A DNA stretch of 6,590 bases, taken from contig JAATVL010000025.1 in assembly GCA_014523525.1 (NCBI GenBank), forward strand, positions 1-6,590, given 5' to 3'. Positions 1 to 6,113 of this stretch are shown here, piece by piece (the first letter of the stretch is position 1; each line of letters opens with the position of its first letter). Origin of the DNA: Nitrososphaerales archaeon TH703. GTDB taxonomy: Archaea; Thermoproteota; Nitrososphaeria; Nitrososphaerales; Nitrososphaeraceae. The translations under genes were made by a program, and so were the position numbers. The notes under the pieces were generated by a model that saw nothing but the letters and a program-made list of their open reading frames with translations, did not search any database and was not told the origin of the DNA.

Positions 1-49
1 AGATTCCTTACGTAGAAATTGTGGAATGATTACCTGATGTTTCATTACT

Positions 50-112
50 ATTATGTAATTATATCAAATAGAATATATTAATAAAATAGGTTATTATTAC
101 TGGTGAACGAGC
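50..112 (+). promoter_or_regulatory. Promoter region and ribosome binding site of the flavoprotein gene
   Basis: Two A/T-rich stretches could serve as the archaeal TATA box: about 50-67 (around aattatatcaaat) and 72-86 (around aatatattaataaaa). The first would place transcription start near 86-90 and leave a leader of roughly 25 bases. The sequence ggtga at 102-106 lies 6 bases before the ATG at 113 and is a plausible Shine-Dalgarno site. It is the only convincing one in the window, which favours a leadered transcript and hence the upstream TATA candidate. Start-site positions are inferred from spacing only. Confidence 0.45.
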
Positions 113-1585
113 ATGATTAAAGAAGAAGAGCATACATTTGATTTAGTTATAATTGGAACTGGTACCGCAGCGTCTACTACCGCATCAGAATGCAGTTCTG
201 CTGGTTTGAGCGTCGCTATAATAGACTCGCTACCGTTTGGGGGAACGTGTGCTTTACGTGGATGTGATCCAAAAAAGGTTCTTGTAGAGGCTGCAAAGAT
301 AATTGATTCTAATCAAAGGCATGAAAACAAAGGTATAATCGGTTCACAAGGTGTTCACATTAAATGGGCCGAATTGATCCGTTTTAAGCGGACTTTTACT
401 GATCCTTTTCCAAAATCTAGAGAAAGTGGTTACCTTAATGCTGGCATTGTTCCATTTCATGGCCATGCGACATTCATTGGTCCAACCGCTGTTAGAGTCC
501 AAAAAGGTGAGACTGGTAACAATATTGATATTATTCTGAGGAGCAAGCATATTCTAATAGCCACAGGTTCAAAACCCATGAACCTAAACTTTCCTGGATC
601 AGAGGGCATTATCACAAGTGATCAGTTCTTAGAGTTGGGATGCGATAACTTACCTGATAGAATTGTATTTATTGGGGGTGGGTACATTTCATTTGAATTC
701 GCTCATATCGCAGCACGCAGTGGATCAAATGTTACAATTTTACATCGTGGTAAACAACCCCTTGAGCACTTCGATCCCGACCTTGTCAATAGGTTGGTAC
801 AAAGAAGTAGGGACATTGGAATTGATGTTAGGTTGGAGGCGGCAGTCAAGAGCGTTGAGAAATCGTTATCAACAACAACGACTTCCAATCTCAATGATAG
901 AAACAAACTCGTTGTGCATTATTCTTCATCTGATGCTTCTAAAAAAAATAATCACAATAATCGTGAAACGGGATTATTAAAGGTAGAAGCTGATTTGGTA
1001 GTTCATGGAGCTGGCAGGGAGCCAAATATTGAAGGACTAGATTTAATGAACGCTGGCGGAATAGAATATACCCACAGGGGTGTAAAGGTAAATGAGTATC
1101 TCCAAAGTGTTTCAAACCAAGCTGTCTACGCGGTAGGTGATGCAGCAGCAAGTAGGGGCTTACCATTAACTCCCGTGGCAAGCTATGATGGAGCTATTGC
1201 AGCAAATAATATAATCAAAGGTAATACCATGAAGACCAACTATGCTGGTTTACCTAGTGTTGTATTCACCATCCCACCGCTTGCTTCTGTGGGTATGCAG
1301 GAAAAAGAAGCAAAAGACCGGGGACTACGATTCAAAATTAAGCATGAAGATATGTCTGGATGGGCGTCGTCCAGGCGAGTAGGTGAAACATGCGCAGCAT
1401 TTAAGGTGTTAATTGAGGAAGATACAAATAGAATACTAGGAGCACATATTCTTGGTCCTCATGCCGAAGAAGTGATTAACATATTTTCACTAGCCATTAG
1501 ATTAGGACTCACATCAAAGGATCTTAATGATCCAATACTTTACACTTATCCAACTAACTCTTCCGATATCCTATATATGCTATAG
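113..1585 (+). CDS. FAD-dependent pyridine nucleotide-disulfide oxidoreductase (glutathione reductase/Lpd/MerA superfamily)
   Basis: A predicted cytosolic flavoenzyme of 490 residues that passes electrons from NAD(P)H through FAD to a redox-active disulfide; the final substrate cannot be named. Seen in order: FAD-binding GTGTAA at 15-20; the disulfide motif GGTCALRGCDPKK at 43-55 with Cys46 and Cys51; ATGSKP at 150-155; the nucleotide-binding GGGYISFEFA at 188-197; AVGDAA at 340-345, the second FAD motif; then a dimerisation domain to the C-terminus. Length is normal for the family (450-490). Arg212 matches one of the two NADPH-binding arginines of glutathione reductase, while the other position is Glu218, so cofactor preference is unclear. 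Oddities: the C-terminal HPTxxE signature, which supplies the catalytic His-Glu dyad, reads YPTNSSD (479-485), with Tyr for His and Ser for Glu. A Ser/Thr/Asn-rich low-complexity stretch (about 251-287) interrupts the NAD(P) domain. There is no N-terminal heavy-metal domain and no C-terminal Cys pair, so mercuric reductase is unlikely. The ATG has a Shine-Dalgarno site 6 bases upstream. The gene appears monocistronic. Confidence 0.9.
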   Translation: MIKEEEHTFDLVIIGTGTAASTTASECSSAGLSVAIIDSLPFGGTCALRGCDPKKVLVEAAKIIDSNQRHENKGIIGSQGVHIKWAELIRFKRTFTDPFPKSRESGYLNAGIVPFHGHATFIGPTAVRVQKGETGNNIDIILRSKHILIATGSKPMNLNFPGSEGIITSDQFLELGCDNLPDRIVFIGGGYISFEFAHIAARSGSNVTILHRGKQPLEHFDPDLVNRLVQRSRDIGIDVRLEAAVKSVEKSLSTTTTSNLNDRNKLVVHYSSSDASKKNNHNNRETGLLKVEADLVVHGAGREPNIEGLDLMNAGGIEYTHRGVKVNEYLQSVSNQAVYAVGDAAASRGLPLTPVASYDGAIAANNIIKGNTMKTNYAGLPSVVFTIPPLASVGMQEKEAKDRGLRFKIKHEDMSGWASSRRVGETCAAFKVLIEEDTNRILGAHILGPHAEEVINIFSLAIRLGLTSKDLNDPILYTYPTNSSDILYML

Positions 1586-1714
1586 TTAACTTGCTACTGA
1601 ATTCATTATCTGAGGGATGGAATAATTATCGGCACTTTAAGCTAACAACAATAACGTTTGTAATGATGATAAATTAAGTACCAATCATATGTCATTCTGT
1701 CCTCATTAATGGTA

Positions 1715-1873
1715 TCATCTTATTACCATGGCAAGAAAATGTGCATAGGTTAGCACTTCACATGCTGTGCTTCCAAGTAATAATTTATTTATGCCAGAAA
1801 TCCGACCTTCTTCTTTATGAATCTGATTATAAACATTAGCGTTTCGTTCAAAAGATAAATACCCCCCACTTAC
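1715..1873 (-). pseudogene. Remnant of a universal stress protein (UspA family), C-terminal part
   Basis: Read on the minus strand, a 52-codon open stretch ends at TGA (1717-1715) and closes with GRISGINKLLLGSTACEVL followed by TYAHFLAMVIR. This resembles the end of UspA-family proteins, where a GSRG(L/I)SG..KLLLGS segment (ATP-binding loop) is followed by a helix containing V...A and the final strand PV(L/M)V(V/I)R. Only this last part is recognisable. The upstream codons are not convincingly Usp-like, there is no in-frame start codon, and a TAA (1876-1874) closes the frame. The first half of the domain (the usual N-terminal ILVP.DGS-like strand) was not found in neighbouring frames up to about 2230. 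I infer a decayed gene, not a working short protein. The match is by eye over about 30 residues. Confidence 0.5.
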
Positions 1874-1895
1874 TTAGCATTCACCGAAGATGTAT

Positions 1896-1983
1896 GGGAT
1901 TTGCATAAGCAATCCCTGGGCTCAGCAGTATAGGCAGAGAGTTGAGCCATATTACTTTCTTATTTCATGATTTTTGTTTTCTT
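1896..1983 (+). other. Two adjacent hairpins followed by a T-rich tract; candidate small RNA
   Basis: The first hairpin pairs GGGAT (1896-1900) with ATCCC (1912-1916) and TGC (1902-1904) with GCA (1909-1911), with one bulged T and an ATAA loop. Two bases on, GGCTCA (1919-1924) pairs with TGAGCC (1943-1948) around an 18-base loop. A T-rich stretch (1970-1983) that could end an archaeal transcript follows. A TATA-like aaaagataaata (1849-1860) would place a start near 1880. No known RNA family is recognised; tRNA, RNase P RNA and SRP RNA hallmarks are absent. The pairs are real in the sequence, but that it is transcribed is inference. Confidence 0.25.
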
Positions 1984-2001
1984 AAGTATATACAATATAA
2001 A

Positions 2002-2055
2002 ACCCCGCAATTGAAATTTCTCATCTGAGTTAAAGGACTGAGAAAACTGAGGGGT
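2002..2055 (+). other. Nested inverted repeat, possible RNA stem-loop
   Basis: An outer 5-bp pairing of ACCCC (2002-2006) with GGGGT (2051-2055) encloses a perfect 7-bp stem, TTTCTCA (2017-2023) with TGAGAAA (2039-2045), around a 15-base loop. CTGAG occurs three times here (2025-2029, 2038-2042, 2047-2051). CTGA resembles a D box, but no matching C boxes are placed correctly, so a C/D guide RNA is not supported. Function unknown. Confidence 0.25.
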
Positions 2056-2181
2056 CTTCCTAAATCTTAACATTAATGAATATGCTTGGTCCGAGATAGC
2101 GTATAAATTGAACTTTTTAGTCCGACATATAGAGCACAAACCATCTTTTTAGGCAGGCTCAATCAACTCGTTTGATCACGA

Positions 2182-2215
2182 AATACTCAGGCGGAAAATA
2201 AGCAAGTAGAGTATT
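2182..2215 (+). other. Inverted repeat upstream of cobJ
   Basis: AATACTC (2182-2188) is perfectly complementary to GAGTATT (2209-2215) across a 20-base spacer. Just upstream, ATCAA (2162-2166) pairs with TTGAT (2172-2176) around CTCGT. These lie 40-95 bases upstream of the predicted cobJ TATA box, so they would be operator-like DNA elements rather than part of the cobJ leader. Chance occurrence in such A/T-rich DNA cannot be excluded. Confidence 0.2.
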
Positions 2216-2254
2216 CCTAGCAATCTGGAATTTTGTCATGCATATACGCGACAG

Positions 2255-2264
2255 TATTATATTA
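2255..2264 (+). promoter_or_regulatory. TATA box of cobJ, leaderless-type promoter
   Basis: The A/T-only run tattatatta is centred about 27 bases before the ATG at 2287, the spacing expected between an archaeal TATA box and a transcription start at the A of the start codon. No Shine-Dalgarno sequence precedes that ATG, as expected for a leaderless mRNA. A cobalamin riboswitch would have no room in such a transcript. Confidence 0.5.
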
Positions 2265-2286
2265 TTCTACGGTCTGTAATGTATAT

Positions 2287-3087
2287 ATGCAAAACACAAA
2301 GGGGAGATTGTATGTGGTAGGCGTTGGTCCGGGACATCATGATCATATGACCTTCAGAGCAAAGCAGGTAATAGAAGAAAGTGAAATTATAGTAGGGTAT
2401 GAAACTTATGTTTCACTAATTGAAGATCTAATTCAGGGTAAAGAAGTCTATAGATATCCTATGACTCAAGAGGTAGATAGAGCCAATCAAGCAATTGAAT
2501 TTGCAGAAAAAGGAAGAATTGTGTCTTTGGTTTCATCAGGAGACCCTGGTATATATGGGATGGTAGGTTTAATTTATGAAATTCTTGCTGACAAAAAATG
2601 GAATTATCAGGACGGAATTCACGTTGAATGTGTTCCAGGCGTTTCTTCTCTAAATTCTTGTTCCGCATTAATTGGTTCTCCTTTAATGACTGATTTTGCT
2701 GTGGTAAGTATGAGCGATCTACTGGTACCCTGGGAAATTATTGTTAAAAGGGTTGAAGCTGCTGCGATAGGAGATTATGTAACAGTAATCTACAATCCTG
2801 CAAGTAAAAAGAGGATTCATCAGCTCAAAGATACTAGAGATATTTTTCTGAAATACAGAAAACCAGAAACACCTGTTGCAATAGTCAAAGGGGCATTTCG
2901 CGAAAGTCAGAAGATAGTAGTTACCACATTAGAGAAATTGCTCGATTACAATGATATGCTAGGTATGATTACAACAGTAATAGTAGGTAACTCATCAACA
3001 TTTAATTACAATGGACTCATGATAAATCCAAGAGGATATAAATCCAAATATGATCTTGTACAAGAATCGACAAAAACAATAAGCTAA
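2287..3087 (+). CDS. cobJ: (Cobalt-)precorrin-3B C17-methyltransferase, CobJ/CbiH
   Basis: A cytosolic SAM-dependent tetrapyrrole methylase that methylates C17 of (cobalt-)precorrin-3B with contraction of the macrocycle, the step that makes the corrin ring of vitamin B12. From the ATG at 2287 it has 266 residues, typical of the family. Seen: GVGPG (12-16), the first loop of the methylase fold; SSGDPGIYGM (83-92), the SAM-binding segment; VPGVSS (116-121); SDLLVPW (143-149), characteristic of CobJ; YNPASKKR (169-176); TTVIVGNSST (229-238); and NPRGY (247-251). The frame is also open upstream to a TTG at 2233, adding 18 residues, but CobJ proteins normally begin just before the LYVVG(I/V)GPG strand, and the TATA box at 2255-2264 lies inside that extension. 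I therefore prefer ATG 2287. No other cobalamin gene is in the window. Whether it belongs to the early- or late-cobalt-insertion route cannot be told from sequence; archaea mostly use the early (anaerobic) route, where it is called CbiH. It converges on the next gene with 2 bases between stops. Confidence 0.93.
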   Translation: MQNTKGRLYVVGVGPGHHDHMTFRAKQVIEESEIIVGYETYVSLIEDLIQGKEVYRYPMTQEVDRANQAIEFAEKGRIVSLVSSGDPGIYGMVGLIYEILADKKWNYQDGIHVECVPGVSSLNSCSALIGSPLMTDFAVVSMSDLLVPWEIIVKRVEAAAIGDYVTVIYNPASKKRIHQLKDTRDIFLKYRKPETPVAIVKGAFRESQKIVVTTLEKLLDYNDMLGMITTVIVGNSSTFNYNGLMINPRGYKSKYDLVQESTKTIS

Positions 3088-3089
3088 GC

Positions 3090-4148
3090 TTAAAAAGAAT
3101 TTATAACCGACCTTAACCCGCTATAACCTTCACTTATACTAAATGCTTTGTCAATTTCATCAAGTGAAAATCTATGACTAACCAACCTCCTTAAATTAAT
3201 CTTTTGTTCATGTACCAGATCCATTGCCTTATTCATTACCTTCGGAGTTGAGCTGAAACTTCCACTCAAAGTTATTTGATTATAGTGAAGTAAATTTGGA
3301 TCAATACGCAGAGTCTTATTCTTGGATATACCTGCAAATACATTGATAAGTGAATTTTTTCCAGCTACTTTGAGGGCCAGGTCTAATGCTTCAGGATTGC
3401 TTGTAGCCACAATTATTAATTTTCCCCCTTTCTCATATGTATAATCCCATATTGTTCTTATTGACTCCTCCGGATCATTATTCAATAGTATCATGTCAGC
3501 ACCAATTGATTTTGCTTCATTCAATCTCGATGGAATTTTACCTACAACAATTGTTTTTGCACCATAGAGTTTTGAAATTTGCAAGTGGATTAGGCCAATT
3601 GGACCGTCTCCAATAACTATCACATATTCATCACGAATTCGAATATTAAAATTCAGGTGTGCGTTTAGACAGCAAGATAAAGGTTCAATAAGTGATGCTT
3701 CGTCATCGTGTATGTTATTTGAAATTGGAATGATACCATTGATTAGCATATTATTTTGAGGAATATTTATGTAATCTGCAAATCCACCGTTAACGCTTGA
3801 GCCAATTTCGTTAAGTTTATTACAAGAATTAAAATGACCTGCACTACAATGATGACAATTTAAACATGGTATTAATGGGGAAACTATCACTCTTCTACCC
3901 TCCGGAATTATTTGATCATTGGGTAGCCTTAGAATATCCAAAGTTCTTGCACATATCTCATGGCCTAAAACAATGGGAGGTCGGACTTTTTTATGACCCT
4001 CCTTAAATACCCTGACATCATATCCACAAACAGCGCATGAGAGGGTCTTGAGTAATATGCAATCTTTGCTAGATACAGGCAAGTCCTTAATTTGAAAATT
4101 TTTAGGGCCACTAAAAACTGCTGAGTGATTTTTTTGAGGTAACATCAT
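3090..4148 (-). CDS. Zinc-dependent medium-chain alcohol/polyol dehydrogenase (iditol/sorbitol dehydrogenase-like)
   Basis: A cytosolic MDR-superfamily enzyme of 352 residues that oxidises an alcohol or sugar-alcohol to the carbonyl (or the reverse) using a nicotinamide cofactor. Catalytic zinc ligands are visible: Cys41 in CAVCGYD, His63-Glu64 in LGHE, and Glu155 in LIEPLSCC. The structural-zinc lobe is complete, with Cys95, Cys98, Cys101 and Cys109. The Rossmann motif GDGPIG is at 180-185. The C-terminal half has DPNLLHYNQITLSGSF and HRFSLDEIDKAF, the pattern of the iditol-2-dehydrogenase-like branch, near sorbitol and threonine dehydrogenases; the substrate is not determinable. At the end of the second Rossmann strand, where NAD-dependent relatives have Asp, it has Gly203 followed by Lys204 and Arg208, suggesting NADP(H). 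Translation starts at one of two adjacent ATGs (4148 or 4145), with a TATA-like box at 4172-4189. It lies 84 bases downstream of the PDCD5-like gene on the same strand, but has its own promoter. Confidence 0.88.
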   Translation of the reverse strand: MMLPQKNHSAVFSGPKNFQIKDLPVSSKDCILLKTLSCAVCGYDVRVFKEGHKKVRPPIVLGHEICARTLDILRLPNDQIIPEGRRVIVSPLIPCLNCHHCSAGHFNSCNKLNEIGSSVNGGFADYINIPQNNMLINGIIPISNNIHDDEASLIEPLSCCLNAHLNFNIRIRDEYVIVIGDGPIGLIHLQISKLYGAKTIVVGKIPSRLNEAKSIGADMILLNNDPEESIRTIWDYTYEKGGKLIIVATSNPEALDLALKVAGKNSLINVFAGISKNKTLRIDPNLLHYNQITLSGSFSSTPKVMNKAMDLVHEQKINLRRLVSHRFSLDEIDKAFSISEGYSGLRSVINSF

Positions 4149-4171
4149 TATTCAATTCATTGGGTTGAGCA

Positions 4172-4207
4172 GTTTTATAATATAACAATATTGTCTTGAT
4201 AAAAAGG
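4172..4207 (-). promoter_or_regulatory. Promoter of the dehydrogenase gene, with a possible upstream terminator
   Basis: On the minus strand, TTATATTATAAAA (about 4185-4173) is a strong TATA-like box whose centre is about 28-30 bases before the ATG at 4148, implying a leader of only a few bases and no Shine-Dalgarno site. Just upstream on the same strand, CCTTTTTATC (about 4207-4198) is a short T run that could end the rtcB/PDCD5-like transcript. The 84-base gap between the two genes thus holds both signals. Confidence 0.45.
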
Positions 4208-4232
4208 CACTAAATCAGATATCATTAGATAG

Positions 4233-4631
4233 TCAAATTCCTTCTTTTAGTTTTTCTCCAAATGAGATGAATTTTCCATGATCTTCGATTCTGATATTAG
4301 TATCAACTCTTATGCGTAAACCCACGGAACGAAATATTGCCAAGAGTTCACCTCCCGATATGAGGGAATCTATTTCTCCCGACTTAATCAAATCCACTAT
4401 TCTCTTTACTATAACCCTTGCCTGAACTGGATATTGCAATTCAGCTAGTTGTAGTACTTCGTCGCCTCTATCGTACAAGTATTTCAATAATATTTCTCTA
4501 TCATCAATTTTTGCCATGTTTGTTTTTGTCTCGTCTTCTTTGATTTTTTCAATCATAGCGGCTTTTTCTTTTAATTGTTTCATTTTCCGTGCTTTAATTA
4601 TCGCCAGTTCTGGATCTTCTTCCTGGTTCAT
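4233..4631 (-). CDS. PDCD5/TFAR19-family DNA-binding protein
   Basis: A 132-residue, highly charged small protein. The N-terminus has DPELAIIKARKMKQLKEKAA (6-25), a basic helix with the PDCD5 pattern of acidic start, (A/I)xxxRxxKxxxL and a long charged helix. Residues about 42-104 fit the compact helical core: a helix ending in LYDRGDEVLQLAEL, the YPVQARVIVKRIVDLIKSG helix, then IDSLISGGELLAIF, matching the family pattern of L...AR..L..(I/L)..V.PE.A..VE..L...A.SGQI...(I/V)...L. Family members in archaea are thought to be double-stranded-DNA-binding proteins; the molecular role is poorly known. Compared with the usual 110-120 residues it has a slightly longer C-terminal tail (about 105-132, RIRVDTNIRIEDHGKFISFG). 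Its ATG overlaps the rtcB stop by 4 bases (ATGA), so it is probably co-transcribed and translationally coupled with rtcB. The fold assignment is by eye from spacing and charge pattern. Confidence 0.7.
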   Translation of the reverse strand: MNQEEDPELAIIKARKMKQLKEKAAMIEKIKEDETKTNMAKIDDREILLKYLYDRGDEVLQLAELQYPVQARVIVKRIVDLIKSGEIDSLISGGELLAIFRSVGLRIRVDTNIRIEDHGKFISFGEKLKEGI

Positions 4632-6100
4632 CCTTTGATCACCCCAATTGGAACCAATCGTGCAACCTTCGTTGCGATGCCTAGAGAATGCGATACTTCG
4701 ACAACAGAATCTACATCCTTGTATGCTTCAGGGGTTTCTTCAACCATTCCTTCTCTACTCAAAGCTTTTATGTAAACTCCTTTTAACTCTAAGTTTTTTC
4801 TTACACTATCTGCTGTATAGTTTCTCCTTGCGGCTGATCTCGACATTGTTCTTCCCGCACCATGCGCCGTTGAGCCAAAACTTAATTCTAATGATTTTGT
4901 ATTTCCAAGAAGTATCCAGCTTGCCGTTCCCATTGAACCTGGAATAAAAACTGGTTGACCAATCTTGCGATATTTGTCTGGAATATGACTATCCCCAGCT
5001 GGAAATGCTCTTGTAGCCCCCTTTCTATGTATTACAAGGTCTCTGGTACCTTCACCGTCAATAGCATGCCTTTCCACTTTTGCTATGTTATGTGAAACAT
5101 CATATACTAACTTCATATCCACCTCATCTTCAGTCATTCCCATTACCTTTTCAAATGTGTTTCTAGTCCAATGCGTTATCATTTGTCTGTTGGACCATGC
5201 AAAATTTAATGCGCAATACATTGCTTTCCTATAGCTCTCGCCTTCGTCAGAGTTATTTGGAACACATGCTAGTTCTCTATCTACAATTTTCATTCCAGAA
5301 TCCCTTATTTTTTTTTCAGAAATTTTCAAATAGTCGGTGCAAACCTGGTGCCCAAATCCTCTGGATCCACAATGTATCAGAACGGTAACTTGATCCTCTT
5401 CAATTTCCATAGCTCTTGCCGCTGCTTCATCGAAAATCTTGTCTACTTTTTGTACTTCAAGAAAATGATTTCCTGAACCAAGCGTCCCCAACTGAAGACT
5501 TCCTCTTTTCCTAGCAAGTTCGGACACATGAACAGGATCCGCACCTTTCATACAACCATTTTCTTCACATACATCAATATCAGAGTCCCAGCCATATCCA
5601 TTATGAACTGTCCACCTTACGCCTTGAACAAGTAGTTCATCCATTTCTGATCCCGTCACCTTCCTGGGACTTGAGCTGCCTACTCCAGATGGAATTGCAT
5701 GGAACAATTCGTTTACAAGATCTCTTAGCTTTGGTCTAATTTCTTTTTCTCTTAAATTCGTCCGTATTAATCTAACACCACAATTAATGTCATATCCTAC
5801 TCCTCCAGGACTAATTACACCTTCTTCCAAATCCATTCCTGCTACTCCACCCACAGGGAAACCATATCCTTCATGTCCGTCAGGTAATACCACCACATGT
5901 TTCATAACACCTCTTAATGTGGCAACGTTTGCAGCCTGATCAATAGTTCTATCTAACGCCATTTTTGAAACCAAATTCTCATCTGCATATATCGTAACTG
6001 GGACCATCATTCCTTTAGATTCATTTTTCTTAATAACATACTTGAATTCTCCTTCTTTTGTTATTTCGTGGTTTCCTGTTCGCGTAATCAAGTTTTTCAT
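4628..6100 (-). CDS. rtcB: RNA-splicing ligase RtcB
   Basis: A complete 490-residue GTP- and Mn2+-dependent RNA ligase that joins 2',3'-cyclic-phosphate (or 3'-phosphate) ends to 5'-OH ends, acting in tRNA exon joining and RNA repair. All active-site motifs are present: PDGHEGYGFPVGG (73-85); GYDINCGVR (102-110) with metal ligands Asp104 and Cys107; LGSGNHFLEV (207-216) with Asn211 and His212; HCGSRGFGH (243-251) with His243; DVSHN (334-338) with His337; HRKGATRAFPAG (358-369); GSMGTASW (388-395); and STAHGAGR (410-417), whose His413 corresponds to the guanylylated nucleophile (His404 in the Pyrococcus enzyme). The family C-terminal signature VARLVPIGVIKG closes the protein. There is no intein, unlike some archaeal RtcBs. 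Start at ATG 6100 gives the normal N-terminus. Its usual helper, archease, is not in the window; the immediate partner is the overlapping PDCD5-like gene. A TATA-like promoter lies upstream at 6114-6138. Confidence 0.97.
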   Translation of the reverse strand: MKNLITRTGNHEITKEGEFKYVIKKNESKGMMVPVTIYADENLVSKMALDRTIDQAANVATLRGVMKHVVVLPDGHEGYGFPVGGVAGMDLEEGVISPGGVGYDINCGVRLIRTNLREKEIRPKLRDLVNELFHAIPSGVGSSSPRKVTGSEMDELLVQGVRWTVHNGYGWDSDIDVCEENGCMKGADPVHVSELARKRGSLQLGTLGSGNHFLEVQKVDKIFDEAAARAMEIEEDQVTVLIHCGSRGFGHQVCTDYLKISEKKIRDSGMKIVDRELACVPNNSDEGESYRKAMYCALNFAWSNRQMITHWTRNTFEKVMGMTEDEVDMKLVYDVSHNIAKVERHAIDGEGTRDLVIHRKGATRAFPAGDSHIPDKYRKIGQPVFIPGSMGTASWILLGNTKSLELSFGSTAHGAGRTMSRSAARRNYTADSVRKNLELKGVYIKALSREGMVEETPEAYKDVDSVVEVSHSLGIATKVARLVPIGVIKG

Positions 6101-6113
6101 TGGTTTGAGAGAA

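Larger units (their letters stand above)
1586..2254. other. Long intergenic stretch without an intact gene
   Basis: About 670 bases separate the flavoprotein stop from the cobJ promoter. Neither strand has a substantial open frame with a convincing start. The stretch holds a minus-strand fragment resembling the end of a universal stress protein (1715-1873), several short inverted repeats (1896-1948, 2002-2055, 2182-2215) and A/T-rich patches that could be TATA boxes (around 1849-1859 and 1986-2000) or T-rich terminators (1970-1983). A minus-strand frame of about 60 codons from roughly 2148 down to 1963 resembles nothing I know. The region looks like decayed coding sequence plus possible non-coding RNA. 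Confidence 0.6.

Noticed and set aside
663..980. A 105-codon open frame inside the flavoprotein gene, plus shorter antisense frames there
   Set aside because: They overlap a gene with all family motifs, have no recognisable domains and no separate promoter or ribosome site; they are by-products of the real reading frame.
113..1585. Mercuric reductase (MerA)
   Set aside because: There is no N-terminal heavy-metal-associated domain, no C-terminal Cys pair, and no mer genes nearby.
1890..1950. Possible tRNA, suggested by adjacent hairpins
   Set aside because: There is no T-arm GGTTC-like consensus, no acceptor stem and no CCA-proximal pairing on either strand.
2017..2055. Possible C/D box guide RNA from the three CTGAG motifs
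   Set aside because: No RTGATGA-type C box lies at a proper distance; the nearest atgatga-like sequence is about 360 bases away near 1663.
2030..2286. Possible cobalamin riboswitch upstream of cobJ
   Set aside because: No B12-box-like sequence was seen, and the TATA box position implies a leaderless transcript, leaving no 5' leader to hold one.
4648..4947. Open frames on the plus strand opposite rtcB, also at 5197-5388
   Set aside because: Their composition (Leu/Ser/Phe-rich) is what the reverse complement of the rtcB frame produces; no homology is recognised.
4628..6100. Intein inside RtcB, as in some archaeal homologs
   Set aside because: The 490-residue length and uninterrupted motif order leave no room for an insertion.
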